From Viscum album (Eukaryota > Streptophyta > Magnoliopsida > Santalales > Viscaceae), in assembly GCA_963277665.1 (NCBI GenBank), contig OY728121.1:1652840062-1652904061 (forward strand): a DNA stretch of 64,000 nucleotides. Reading direction: 5' to 3'. The notes beneath the pieces were generated by a model. It did no database searches and was not told where the DNA came from. It saw only the letters and a list, made by a program, of their open reading frames with translations. How positions within the stretch are numbered: the first letter of the stretch is position 1; each line of letters starts with the position of its first letter. A program made the position numbers and the translations under genes. Positions 37,019 to 49,830 of this stretch are shown here, piece after piece.

Positions 37019-37081
37019 CAATTAATTTTTGGATATTTCAGGATTTCCACGGAGAAACATTTTGTATGAATTCTAGTAGTG
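37019..37081. mobile_element. CACTA-like right terminus remnant
   Basis: Ends GAATTCTAGTAGTG; its complement CACTACTAGAATTC is a CACTA-family end. The preceding TTTCCACGGAGAAACATTT resembles subterminal sequence of such elements. It directly abuts the broken LTR of element 2, so a transposon insertion followed by deletion, or an aberrant excision, may have removed the LTR end. Confidence 0.45.
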
Positions 37082-37489
37082 TTGTCACGCAGGTAGTTCG
37101 CGTGGGTTCATCGCTAGCTAAAAATAGGTTTGATCCTCTGTGATTTTCTTCACTCATGCCTCCAAATTTTCTAACTCTCCTTATGTAGACCATTTATATT
37201 TCCTTAATTCATTGTGCTCTCGCATAGTCTCCTTGAAATATTTTCAAGATGAAACTACTTTGGCGATGGAGATACACAGAAGGACTCCATCGAAGGACCG
37301 ACGCGACAGACCTTGTCGAAGGACCTACGCGAACATCTTCCTTTGCAAAATATTTTTGATTTCTTTTTCCTTTTAGTTGAATTTTAAGTTAAAATATCAA
37401 ACTAATATGGGATTTTTGGTAATTCTTTTTCCGGATAATGGTTAATTTGTTAACCTCTTCTTAAGAAGCTATTGTTCATAAAAAAGAAA

Positions 37490-40400
37490 TGATGAAGATC
37501 GTCGGACCAGACTATTATGATGTTGTTGAAAGTAATATTCTTGGGTTATGGAAGGGATTAATTTTGAATCAACATGAATATACAAAATTTCCTTACCTAC
37601 CCCTGTATGGGAATGCACTTTTATAATATTCCATTTTTCCATCAGTCGAGAAGTATTTTCAAAAGAATTGGTTTCTTCAATACTCTAGCTGTAACTGCGT
37701 GAATATTAGTGCTTGGTGGGTTCCAGTACATGATGAAATGGTCTCTATTGGTTGAATCTTGCATAACAGTGGTTGTACTCTTGATATGAATAATCATGTT
37801 GTAGATCTATGGCCACATTGCTATGATTCGACATTTTGGACTTCTCTGATAGATCGGTCTGTTGGTTGGAAGGAAGACTATGATCCTTGTTCTGGAGGAG
37901 GTGTGAATCCTGAATAGATGTGGCCATTTTGAATGTTCTAGACTTGTACATAATTCTAGAAAGATTTATCAGGTGTTCATATCTTTGAGGCTATCTATAT
38001 GGGGAAAACATATGTTTATAAAAATGATTTCATTCCTGAATAATATAGCCGATGGAGTCTGCAAACGAATTCCTTCCATTTGATGCATGATGAAGTTGGT
38101 ATTAGTCCCTAGGAAATCTATCAAATAACATGAATTCATATTCTCTAGGAAATCTAGGATGAGTTTATTCTGCTGGCTACAACATGGGGTAATGTTACTA
38201 GAACCCTTTTTTTGGCTCATAAACTATTCAAAATAGTAATGAAATTACCCCATGACAAGAAAGGTATTCATGATAGTGTGTGGATGGAATACATTTTAGA
38301 ACCAACACCAGAGAAAGGTCCCACCTATGGATGACCTACGACTTTTCCTTCTGCAGATAACCAGGGTAGTTCAATCCCATATTGGCCTATGTTGGAGAGC
38401 GGTGACTATAAGAACTGGGGATTCGAATTAAAATCTATTATTCATGCAAATATATGCATAGAGTCCTTCCTTTTCATGTGTCTTAGTGTTTACTTGCTTC
38501 CAGTTTGTGAGTCTGGAGGCAATGTAAGGCTGAGGACTTTTTTTATCACGGCTAAATTAGTAGTGGGGAAATATATTAGGTTATGAACTATTATATTGGA
38601 AAAGAATTTACAATTATCTAATGCATATATATAATAGTAAGTCTCTATTTAGAGTTGCAGGGTCGTTTCATGTGTTGTGGGGATGGATTGCAGCACACTA
38701 TTCTTCATACTCAGTGTTGAATTCAGTTAGAGTCCCCAATGGTAGATTCACCCCATCTTTATATAAATTTACTGGTATTTAGCCTCATAATTGGATACCT
38801 AATTTAGTGCTAAATTCATTTAATGTCTCAATATTATTCAGATTCTTTCCTTTCGGTAACCCACCAACTGGAAGATTTATTAATGATGGTAAGGAACAGA
38901 ATTATGAGTTGAGGTCTTATATGATGGAATTCAAGGATAGTGTATTATCGACCATGATTGATGGTGAAATTATCTGTGAGTCTTATATCCCTTATATGTT
39001 TGCTCGTCAGTTCAGATGTCTTCAACAATCAAACACTTTTCCACCCAGATATGATAGACATGAGAAGCAACAAATGGTAGTGAGACAATTATGGATTCTA
39101 AGGATGTTAGAGGCATCTAAATTTTCAATTATGTTACCTCCACCCTATGAATCAATCGGATTGGAAGCTGGATATGCCAAATATTGGGCTACTTCATATC
39201 CTCAAGGGGCTCTGAAGAAAGTAATATATTGAGTGGTAGCTACAACGACTATTGCATGTGGAAATCATGGTTAGAAGTCCAAGTCCAAATATGATGAATA
39301 TGTTTCATAGGTTTTAGAACCCTCAAAACATCTTTGCAGGAGGTATACTAGGAATACCATAGATAGAGAAACAATACCTCCAATGCCAAGGTGATCCAGT
39401 TTCTACCATCAAAAATAGGTTCCTCTTCCATCTTTTTAACTCTCTAATGAATAAAGGAGGCCTGAAGAGGCTCACCCATCAGAAGATGTTGAATATCCTC
39501 CACAATCACCGATACCGATATTGATTTATGTGTGACCTTCAAACATTCATCATTGGGAGAGTGTAACTTGTGATCTTAGGGATTCATGGGCATTCCTCCA
39601 GCATGGAATTTGAATACAAGATGTTGGTGACATTAAGGCACCTTCTAATTACAATCCAAATAATAACCTGGCAAAAGTACATGACTATATTATGGAGATG
39701 GAGGCTTTTATATATGAAACTGAAGAACAAATCCCAGCCTCTAAAGGAGTATCTGATTTGATGGACTTAGAAGTACATGAAGGGGTAATTATTGACCTTG
39801 AGGAAGATAGGGATATTTATGTTAATACTGAGAATGTATTTTCCGTTTCTTTTATATAAACTCAACTTTACCATTCACCATCATTAATCTTGATGAAAAT
39901 GTATTTGTGTAGCTTGAATGTTGGGAAGAAAACTCTGGACTAGATCTTGAATCACCATATCATGGGCTTACAGAATCTCACATTGATGCATTGAATGATC
40001 CTCCCAAGTCTCTAGAACTATCTCCATGAGTGAGAATTATGAATGGGGTAATAGTGAAAGTTAATCCTTAACTATCACCTCATGTTTCTCCTTTCAAGAG
40101 GATTCTTTCGATTTCTCCCCAAGATTTTGAAAATAAATTCAATAGAGCAATGAGATTGATTAGAAGTGTTCACAGATGGAGTAAATAATTATAATGTCCT
40201 TAGGGTGTGTGGTTTTATCAATAGACTCTGGTAATCACATTTATCCTCTTATAGGATCTATGTCTCTCCCTTCTCTCATGGGACTAAGAGTTTATTCTAC
40301 TAGACTGGAGAAGGAAACCCTAAGGGAAACCCATGTTCATGTTGATGAAGCTTCTATCATAGTAGATAAATAATAAAAAGATTCATCTATACCAGTTCCC

Positions 40401-41990
40401 AGCTCCACTGAGAGAGGTAAAGTCATGGTAAGATCCAATATATTTCTCTTGAATATTAAAATCATTGCTAATATTCTTATTTTCAACATATTTCAGATCA
40501 GTTTCCTTTGTTAATGGGTCCAGGAATAACCGATGCTGATAAACCTATTTCTCTAGAAGAAAGTAATGAAGACACAAGACAATCTGACATGAATACTGAT
40601 GTTGGTCCAAACATTGCACGATTTGATGATGTTGTGCCAATTGAAGATCCAACTGAACAGAATGTCAGTAGAGCCAATTTAGGCATCAACCAACATTTGT
40701 TGGATACCTTAAATGGGGAGGATTCTATAACATGCCAAGATGAAAACGCTAAAATAATGGAACCCCTTAATCCAAATATTTATATTCTATGTTCCATCAA
40801 GGAGTTTTGGGATTTTCATGAGAAATTCCAAAGATGTAAGTCCTTATTCTTACATTTTCCATACACAATTGTTCTTCTTTAATTGATTCTTTACATCAAA
40901 TTTCACCTTATGCACTCTATCTGCAGAAAATTTTGAAAAGGATCTTTAGGAATGGGGCATTCCACTCTATCCTTCCTCTATTGGAGCTGGATAAGTACCT
41001 ATAGAGGACCCTCCATCCATAAATACACAAGATAATTCAATTATGAAAACTGAGAAAAATTAGAAAAGTGCCCCATCTCAAGAAAAATATACTCAACATG
41101 TTGAAGCTAAGAATACTAGGGATGAATCCAATCAAATATACAACTTATTATTATGTATATATCAGCAGTGGTCGTGGATCATACTCCATTACTTTCATTT
41201 TCTGAAACTATAAATGACCTTGATTTATCTTTTAGGTTTATCATCTTCCATAGTTAGATCAGAAGTTGAAACTTCCATGTTGGACCAGACATCAAAAGAA
41301 GGGGAAGATTCTAATATTTTGAGAGAAGTAGAACAAGGCAGCTCCTTTAGTGATCTGTTTCAGAGTGCATTTTACCTCATGGTAGTGATTCAGATTCAGA
41401 CTTAGACATGCAATATTCTCTTGGTATGGAACATAAGAAGACATGGTGACATATCTGGAGCATAATTGCTAAGAATCCTTTAGATGGACTCATGTCCCAT
41501 TTTTCAAAACTACCATAATTATTTTTTGTATTGGGATTTGGTGGATTTAATTATCGACCAGTATATGATGTAATGAAAGAGACCATTCACCAATAGTAGA
41601 AGCAGAATAAACTGAGAAATGATTTTAAAGAGACTAAAATATTCATCAATGTTGATAGATTCCAAGCTGAAGTAGCTAAGGTAGAGGTAGATCATGACAA
41701 GAAATCAATCGAAATCATCCAAAAAATCAATGAAGACACGAAGGAGTCATTATATCTTCATCAATAATTGGATTTTTCATAACAAAATTGAGAAATTTAA
41801 CCATCCATTGGGAGAAACCCAATTAGAGGGGATAACTGGAATTTCAACCAATAAGAATGCACTTTTTCAAGATGAGGAGGCTGGAGTTTCATAGCTATCT
41901 CAACATCAACAGGCATATGATAGGGCTTACGAAGCTGTTCAACAAATGAAGAGTCATGTTGAGAGTTTATTTTGATGCATGATAGAGAGG
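37490..41990 (+). pseudogene. Antisense plant mobile domain (PMD, aminotransferase-like) gene
   Basis: A plus-strand pseudogene, antisense to the Tat pol. Recognisable PMD blocks in order: NSFHLMHDEVGIS near 38070-38105 (compare TNTFHLPWGELGIS), SFHVLWGWIAAHY near 38665-38705, NGRFTPSLYKFTG, and in the longest frame (38807-39232, 141 codons) ICESYIPYMFARQF (compare ILEPYYPNRFARQFG). PMD is shared by plant MAIN/MAIL proteins and several transposon groups; its role in Tat elements is unknown. Downstream, acidic, low-complexity and coiled-coil-like sequence continues to about 42.0 kb (40508-40882, 41640-41760). Two clean intron candidates, 40428-40496 and 40836-40926 (GTAAGA...TTTCAG and GTAAGT...CTGCAG), suggest it was a spliced gene. 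Several stops make it inactive. Confidence 0.68.
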
Positions 41991-42589
41991 ATTTATTCTA
42001 TGGTTGACCCTATGATTCCATATAAATGAAAAGGATTTATTATCTCTATCATATGCATCATCATTCATGTTTTCCATGATTGCAATATTAACGTTAATGA
42101 TGATGATGAATTCTTTTTTTAAACAGCAACCCATCATGTTAGACAATCACGATTATAATGACAATAATGGGGGTGCTCAAAATTTTCTTATTAAGCCAAT
42201 GGGCCAAATTACCATTGTGTTATTTTTTCTGGGGTTGTATGTGAAATCCCACAAACATCATATCTATTGAATTTTTTTATTATTTAATATTACCTATATC
42301 ATAAAAAAATGTATGTTTAGTGAGTTGGGACTCAAATTTTGTTCAGAGTTCCCATTGCAGGTTCTCAATTTCATGAATGCCACATCTTTTGTTATTGGTA
42401 GTTTTAGAGTCATTCATGTTGTACAATAAAATGATATTGTTTAAGGTCAAAATATCTTTGATCATAAATGTGAAATTAAATCCAAAACAAGACTCAGTTA
42501 CTATAAATTTCTTTATTATTCTTAAAATATTTCCAAGGGGAATATTGAGACATGATTTTTATGGTCACCAAATGTAAAACATGTATCTA

Positions 42590-44090
42590 AAAATGGGGGA
42601 GTCTCTTCCAAGAACGAAGTTACCATTATTCAAAAAACCAGTTATGGGTTTATAATATGCATGGCCAACATGGGCATATACTACATATCCAAATAGTGGA
42701 ATCTTTTGACTAACTGGACGATTATGTAGGCAACTTGTGTAAGGCCACCGAAGGGAATGTGCAACATATTCAGGAAAAAGAGTCCTCGGGAATTTATCAT
42801 TTTACTCTTGATAGAGAAGGGAAAATTATATTTGGGTGACTCTTGACCACAATGGGTGGTTTTTTTCCAAGGAAAGAGGTTTTAGAATAAAATGGCTATT
42901 TTATGGCCACATATGCCATGAATAAAAAACCAATTCAATAAAAACATGGTGTATGAAGAATGGTTGAAATTTATCATAAAGAGGAATTTTTAATATAAAA
43001 CTGTGTTGTTTTATGTCATGAAGTGAGGATATTGTACTGTGCGGTTTTAAGAAATGTAGTGAGGACATCGTGTGGATTTAAATTAAGGCATTTTAGCTTT
43101 GACCAAAGGTACAAAACTCTTCCAATTTTTTGATAATTTCTTTCGAAACATACTAACTTATTTAGGTACGAAAGGGAAATTGTAAACTATGATTTGAGAA
43201 TTTCTAGATCTAAAGAATGACTTCGAACAAAGGGATAAAGGCATTAGAGGAAGTATCTTCCAATAACGAAGTTACCATTATTTGAAAAACCTATTATGGG
43301 TGCTGTATTATGGAGGGTCAACTAGGGAATATACTGCATAACCAAATAGTGGAATATTTTGACTGACATGTCCATTATGCATGAAACTTATGCATGGCCA
43401 CCTAAGGGCACGCGATTCATAGTCAAACAAAAGAGTTCATAGAATTTTGACATTCTATTACTAAAATACAAAGAAAGTTTATGAAGATTCACATTTTCTG
43501 AAGCATAGAGTTTAGCTTATGGATAATTTTACCTAAATTTGGAGAGGGTATTTCCAACCAAGATTTTCAAAGAATTATAGGAATGGGATGGTCTTACCCA
43601 AATGTAAGAGTTGTTGCATCTGTAGTTTTAGTTCGTAAAACTAGGAACAAATATGGAAACAGTATATGATATGTGGCCAAGTGATTCCAAGGTTATTTCA
43701 TACTAATTTCACCACATGGAGAAGCTAATTTTTAAACCATAGTCTTGAAGACTATCAGATCGAGAGAATGATAATAGGAAAAATATTCCTAAATGACTTT
43801 TTTAAAATACAGATTCTTGTATATTTTCATCAATGTTTGAATGGGACAAAGAAAATATAACCGAGAACAAAATTACCAGAATTTTACAAACCTATTATGT
43901 GGGTGTATTATGAAGGGTCAACTAGGGAATATTCATCATAGTCAGATAGTTTCATCTTTTGACTAACATACTTGTTATTTAGGAAACGTATGCAAGGCCA
44001 CCTATAGGCACATTCTGCATAGTCGGACAAAAGAGTTCATAGATATTAGAAAATGTGTCACCATAAACTGCAAGAAAGATTAATATGAAT
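42590..44090. repeat. Three ~0.62 kb degenerate tandem units
   Basis: Blocks beginning near 42612, 43264 and 43866 share AACGAAGTTACCATTATT-like starts, then an ACTAGGGAATAT segment, then a TGCATGGCCACCTAAGGGCA-like segment. Units are 652 and 602 bp apart. They sit in the spacer between integrase and the antisense PMD gene, where Tat elements often carry tandem repeats. Confidence 0.6.
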
Positions 44091-45460
44091 TGAAAATATT
44101 CATGATTAAGAGTGTAAAATATGGAATGAGGTAATGCCCAATGCATACGATGAATATTTAAATCAGTATTGACCTTGAATTTGGAATCCCTTGGATAGAT
44201 TTTATTTGTATGTAAAATGGGGACATTCTTTGTTTCCCTTTGAATTGATATGATGATGTGTAGTTTTAAGTCATGGAGTAAGGACATTGTATTGCACAGT
44301 TTTAAGCCATGCAGTAAGGACACTGTAAATCCCACAATAAATTGAGACAACTTATTTATACAAGGAATCCTTTTACCCAATTCCTAAGCCCATGTGACCT
44401 ATGCTTTGTGTGAGAAACAAGGAGCAGTAAGGGTTTCTTCTATAACACAAAGGTGACACAAGTGAAGAATATGGGTGTTATATTTCCATGCATTTTAATG
44501 TCATGTGGTAAGGATGAAGATGAATCGATGTGAAAAGAAAGATATTTTGTAGTTGGACTAAGGGATAAAACCCAAGCGTCACTATGTGTCTTCATGAGGG
44601 ATAGAATCAAGCTATATATAATTCTTTAAATATTCCCTATATAGATTTTTATTCTTGAATAAGGAATAAAGGGAGTTCTTTTAATCATGGATGGTCCCAA
44701 TATTGGATATCTAGGCGTCTCTACATATCTCATATAGATGAGAATAAATCCTTACGTAGTACTTTAAACATTAATTTCCCACACAAATCGAGTTGACATG
44801 GGAGATGGGGGTTTTAATACATTTTATAAAAATGATTAAATTTAAGACACAAAATGGTATAAAAATAAAATTATAAATCTTAAAATATCACTATGTATAG
44901 ATCTATTTCATAAACAGGAGAAGAAAAGAGAAATATAAATTTTGTGATTGCGGTTTGGCCCAATATTGGAGATCCTAGTGTCTCTACGTATCTCATATAG
45001 ATGAGAATCAATACACACACAGTTCTTCAAAACGGGTCCCTATACATATCTAAATCAGACATAGGGAAGAGAGGACTCATGTGCCACTAAGGAGTAGAAA
45101 TGATTTCCTTGATTCTTACTTTTGGAAACTCATAATGTTAAGTAGATAAAACATTAGTCATACAGTTTAATGTTGTGTAACGAGGACAAATGGTGTCATG
45201 AAATTTAATGTCATGCGACAAGGACAATGATGAAACACATTTAAACATCATGAATCATGGACGCTTATGGTTGTTACATAGTTTAACGTCGTGCAACTAG
45301 GAATTTGTACTCTCTATTTTTAAATCTTGTAGAAAGGACATGGGGGCCGTTGAGTTTTCAGTCTAGCAATGAGGACTAGAGATACTATGCAGTTTATCAT
45401 CATGCATCTAGGATGGTGGCACAGTGCAGTTTAATGTCTTGGAGAGAGGAGGTTATATGT
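43000..45460. repeat. Short GTTTAATGTCATG...AAGGAC repeat field
   Basis: At least ten degenerate copies of a ~27 bp motif, close to AGTTTAATGTCATGCA followed by ARGAC, for example near 43010, 44260, 44300, 44490, 45170, 45205, 45280 and 45430. Two copies of TCTCATATAGATGAGAAT also lie here (near 44725 and 44990). Similar motifs recur at 56560-57100 and once near 15965. Confidence 0.55.
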
Positions 45461-45464
45461 CAAA

Positions 45465-46800
45465 TTACACAATGTATTTCTTCAATAACCTCACATTGGT
45501 TGGAGTTTTAATGATCTCTCCATCCATTGAAATTAAGGAAGAAGCCCCATTTGAGTAGACCTTATGTATGGAATAAGGTACTTCCCAATTTAGATTAAGG
45601 ATTGGGGGTTTCATTCCTGGTATCATTGGAGTCCTGAGAACCAATACCAATTCTCCATAAATAAATGAATGGAGGCGAACATTCTTGTTAAAATCTAATG
45701 ATATTCTATTCTGATAGACATCTAAATGATGAAAAGTATGCAATCATTTTTCATCTGACCTCTCTAGCTCATCAATACATTTTTGAGACTTCTCATTTGT
45801 AGAAAATTGACCACAGATTGCAACTCTGAGTGGAGAAAATTTCATTTCAATTGGAAAGACTGATTCTATTCCATATACAAATGAATAAGGAGTTTCCTTA
45901 GTAGTAGTATGGGTAGTTGTCTGATAAGCCCATAATTCATTTAAAAGTTTATCGGGCCATGATTTCTTATCTGTATCCACCATCTTTTGGAGTATATTTG
46001 ATAGGGTCTTATTAAAGGCCTTTATCTATCCATTGGTTGATGCATGATATTGAGATGACTAGTTATATTTGATTTTATGTTCTTGATATAAATTTTTTAC
46101 CTCAACAGAACAAAAATTGGTGTTATATTCTATCAAAATATAATGAGGGAAACCAAATATAGTGGTGAGGTTAGTTTTGAGAAAACTAAATATGATTTGG
46201 CTCTTCCTTCTTTGAGAGGTATTGCCTCAGCCAATTTGGAGAAGAAGTCAGTAACAGTAAGAAGATAATTTAACTGTTTAGCTATAGCTGGAGGATAAGG
46301 TCCTACTACAACCCTTCCCCATGTGGAAAATTCTTAGGAGTATTTAGCTATATATAGAAACTTCAGGGGTAGATGAATGAAGTTGGAATGAAGTTGTAAG
46401 GGATGACATTTCATAGTGAAATATGTACAATCTTGCATCATTGAAGTCCAAATGTATCCAATCCTTCATATCTGATCATAGAGTCTGTGCCCAGAATGAT
46501 GGGCACCACAAGATCTGGAATGCACTTCATTCATGATAGCTAGAGTTTCGTCTCCATCAATACATCTAAAGAGAATCCTCATTTGTAAAGGATCTTCAGG
46601 TGGTCTAGAATATTATAAAGAGTAGAATTAGCCACTCGTCATCGGATCTGTTCCTTTTCAACCTTATCTAATGCAAGTAATCCATTTTGAAGAAATTTTA
46701 AGATGGGTGTTCTCCATCTAATGGCATGACCATATGGATCAAAAATAGGGATAATCATATTAATTTCATCCATTCTAGGTTAAAAGAAAGGTGATACCAC
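45465..46800 (-). pseudogene. int: Tat-clade integrase pseudogene
   Basis: Inserts retroelement DNA into the genome. Near 46050 the core end reads QYHASTNG (compare PYHPQANGQ), followed by FNKTLSNILQKMVD. Open frame 45983-45744 reads ELWAYQTTTHTTTKETPYSF and VYGIESVFPIE (compare LWAYRTTHRTPTGETPYSL, YGVEAVLPIE). The next in-frame block, 45743-45465, gives YQNRISLDFNKNV, LVLVLR and KVYSNGASSLISMDGE (compare PYKVVEAYSNGAYKL), the C-terminal fold of Tat integrases. Stops and at least one frameshift separate the blocks. Confidence 0.85.
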
Positions 46801-46819
46801 ATGATGATGGGCTATGATA

Positions 46820-47220
46820 ATGATTGTATCACCCCGAATTGGATCTTCCAGGGTTATAGCTATATTAGTTGGTGCAGCGGCATGGCCGTATTTTGATCGC
46901 GGGACATAAGAAAATGTCGGCTATGAGGGAAATTCAGACATTAACTCTCTAACTTAATCACACAGAGGGATTAACTCTTATTTTATAATAGAATTTTCCC
47001 CATTAATTTTCTTGATCACCAATTCGGAATCACCATTCACTTTTAAGTGAATCACTTGCACCTGAAGGGACAATTCGTAGCCTTTAACGAGAGCTTGATA
47101 TTATACGTTATTATTGGTACCAACTTCTAACAACAGGACAGAATAAGAAAATACAACCTTTTCTTGGGAAATAAGTATGATTCATAACCCGACATTGTTG
47201 TGTTTAGGGTATTACATTCT
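46820..47220 (-). pseudogene. Second (archaeal-type) RNase H of the Tat element
   Basis: Minus-strand translation near 47140-46980 reads LLEVGTNNNV-stop-YQALVKG, then HLKVNGDSELVIKKINGE, matching the N.AEY.AL..GL...L.V.GDSELVI.QI.GE pattern of the additional RNase H found in Tat elements. The catalytic Asp of GDS is kept; the Glu of AEY is lost to a stop. Separate from the RNase H fused to RT upstream. Confidence 0.75.
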
Positions 47221-47289
47221 ATTCCCTATGGGTCTTCTGGAGACACTAGCAATGTACATCTCCCATGTTTGAGAATTATCCTAAATATG

Positions 47290-48640
47290 GAATGCCTCTT
47301 CATTAGATAGTTTATTATCCAATGATATATCTTCTGCAGATGGAAGTTTAGCAAGGAATTCATCTAGAGCTTGGCCTTTTATTGCCTTTTGAGGAATATA
47401 CTGGATATCAAACTGTTTCCAAATAACTTACCATCTAGCTAGATTCCCTTTAATCATAGTACGACTGATGATAAATTTGAACAGGTTATTGTGGGACACC
47501 AATTGGACCTCATGATTTTGCTGGTAGTGCATCAATTTCTACACTGTAAATAATAATGTTGTACATCACTTTTCAATACTTGAATATTGAGTTTCCCCAT
47601 GATGCATTTTTCGACTGAGATAATAAAGGCTATTTACATTCCTAGCTTCATTCTTTCGGGCAAGGATGGAACCCAGGGATCTCTCTAAAGTTGTACCATA
47701 GAGAATAAGTGGTCTTCTTTCAATAGTTGGCATTAATATCAATGAACTCAAGAGACACATATTGAGGTTATCAAATGATTCTTGGTAGTCTTTAGTCTAA
47801 TGATAGGCGACTCCCTTATTTATTAATTTCATAAAGGGAAAACACTTGCCTTCTAAATTGGCAATAAAGCACCGAATATAAGCCAAATTCCCTTGAAACC
47901 CTCTTAATTAATTCATGTTTAGAGGAGGTGACATGATAAGGATTGATTTTTTTTTCTTGGGATCAACTTCAATAACATGATGGCGCACAACGAAGCCGAT
48001 GAACTTTCCTGAGGTTACCTCAAAAGAACATTTCAAGGGGTTGATCTTCAAAATGTGTTGCCACAGTTTATTGAATATGATCTCCAGATTAGCCAAGTGA
48101 TTGGAATGTTTTCTAGATTTTATTAACAAAAAATACACCTAACATTCAAAAAAATTCCCTTAGAAGGGTTTGATGATATGGTGCATGGAATGTTGATACA
48201 TTGTAGTTGCATTATTTAAGCCAAAGGGCATTACCCGATAGAAAAACACGCCATGAGGGGATCTAAAGGCTGTAGATTCTTCATCTTCTATGGCCACATG
48301 GATTTTATTATACCCATAGTATCCATCCATGAAGTAAATATATTCATATCCAGCTGGTGTATCAATTTAAATATCTGTAATCAGAACTAGAAATCATCTT
48401 TAGGACAATTCTGGTTAAGATCTTTGAAATTAATGAAAAATTTTATTTTCCCATTATTATTTTTCACTGGGACAATATTCTCCATTCATTTGGGATATTT
48501 AACCTCCAAGAAAAAGTTATCCTTTTTAATGTTATCAAATTTAGCTTCAATTTTAGAGGCATGATTTGGGTGTGTTTTTCATTCTACCTGCTTGAATCCT
48601 CAATGTTCTTCCGAAAAACCCAAATGATGGGTGGCTACAT
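47290..48640 (-). pseudogene. pol: Tat-clade reverse transcriptase and RNase H pseudogene
   Basis: RT blocks in order: KYPK-stop-MENIVPVKN (48.49 kb; compare YPEWLANVVPVKKK), FKDLNQNCPKDDF, then AFRSPHGVFFYRVMPFGLNN near 48.24 kb (compare AFITPWGTFCYKVMPFGLKN), KSRKHSNHL and NPLKCSFEVTSGKFIGFVV (48138-47908). RNase H follows at 47760-47566 with RPLILYGTT, SILARKNEA and YYLSRKMHHGETQYSSIEK (compare YYLSKKFTDCETRYS). A linker near 47.35 kb reads FDIQYIPQKAIKGQALDEF (compare YDIQYVTQKAIKGSALADF). The YVDD region is too decayed to read. Dead. Confidence 0.88.
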
Positions 48641-49499
48641 CAGTATTAAGTCCTATAATTTTCATATAATTCCATGAAAATATATCTTGATGTTGCTTTA
48701 GAAATGAAGTATACATATATTACTCTTCAGAGGTCATTTCATCACTAATTAGAGTGAGGCATAGATCTTCCTCTGTACCCGAATTTATTTCTTTGAGCCC
48801 ATCCTCAATGGAAGAGACACCTTCCTCAAATGCTGAAGGAGAAACCCTAAGATATTTCTCTTATTCTTCATTACTTGTTACCTGTTCTGTTTCTAATTGC
48901 ATAGTAGATGATGAGGAATACCATCCAGAGTTAGGAGAGGAGTCATTATTTGAACATCTTGAAGAAGAGTCCATCATATATGACCCTACTAATGATGAAG
49001 GGTATTTCTATGGTAACAAAGAGGAGATAATGGATTGGGAATTAACATTTTTTCTTCTTCTAGAATTGCTACAACTTATTCTACTCTGATTGACAAAGTA
49101 TAGGTTTGATGTAGTTTTGAAGATGATATGAAAACATCTCCATTTAAACTTTTATCACTGCTTGGGGAATCCACAGTTTCTCCCATGCTGTCAAACTCAA
49201 TTTCCATAATTGAAATTATGGAAGTTATTGGATGAGTGATTAGGTTTCGTTTTAATCTTTCAATTTTATTGATGGATAGCACATAATCTGTACTCAAATG
49301 TATGAATGGGTATTCTGTAATTTTTTCCAAAACAATTTCAGCATTAACTCTAGTTACTTCCTTCATCATGGACTTCGTTCCTTTTGTGTGATAATACTCT
49401 GCCTCAATGTATTAATATTAACATGTTTTGAACAGCGTTTTGTCACCATACAATGTATGAATTTGACCATTGAATTAATACTTAATACATTGGTGAAAT

Positions 49500-49830
49500 G
49501 ACATAGGTATGGCTACATATTGATGCTTCCAAGGCCTTTAAAGAAGAATATTGAAGGTTGTGTCCTGACGAACAACCATGAAATCTAAATTAGACGCAAG
49601 ATCTACAAATTGTGTTCTGGGTGTAATCTTGCCCTGAGGTTCTTGATCATTCTTGTCATATCCATGATACATTAAAGTGGAAGGAGATAAATCAGATTCA
49701 GTCATTCTAAATTGACGAAGTGTAGAAATGGGAATGAGGCAGACTGCAAAGCCATTATCAATAAATGCTCATCGGATTTCTATTTCAATGAACTTTCCAG
49801 ATAGATACAAGGGTCTGATATGTCCATATA
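49500..49830 (-). pseudogene. Tat-clade aspartic protease pseudogene
   Basis: Reads GKFIEIEIR-stop-AFIDNGFAVCLIPISTLRQF, then LSPSTLMYHGYD and a RPWKHQYVAIPMSFHQ end. This parallels the Tat protease (VDGGSALNVCPLSTL, LEPSTMIVRGFD, GRPWIH..GAVPSTLHQ). The catalytic Asp remains in FIDNG; the usual Gly is replaced. Lies between gag and RT as expected. Confidence 0.75.

Noticed and set aside
48754..49089. Acidic 111-codon plus-strand frame
   Set aside because: Antisense to the Tat protease-RT linker; no family and no conserved start context.
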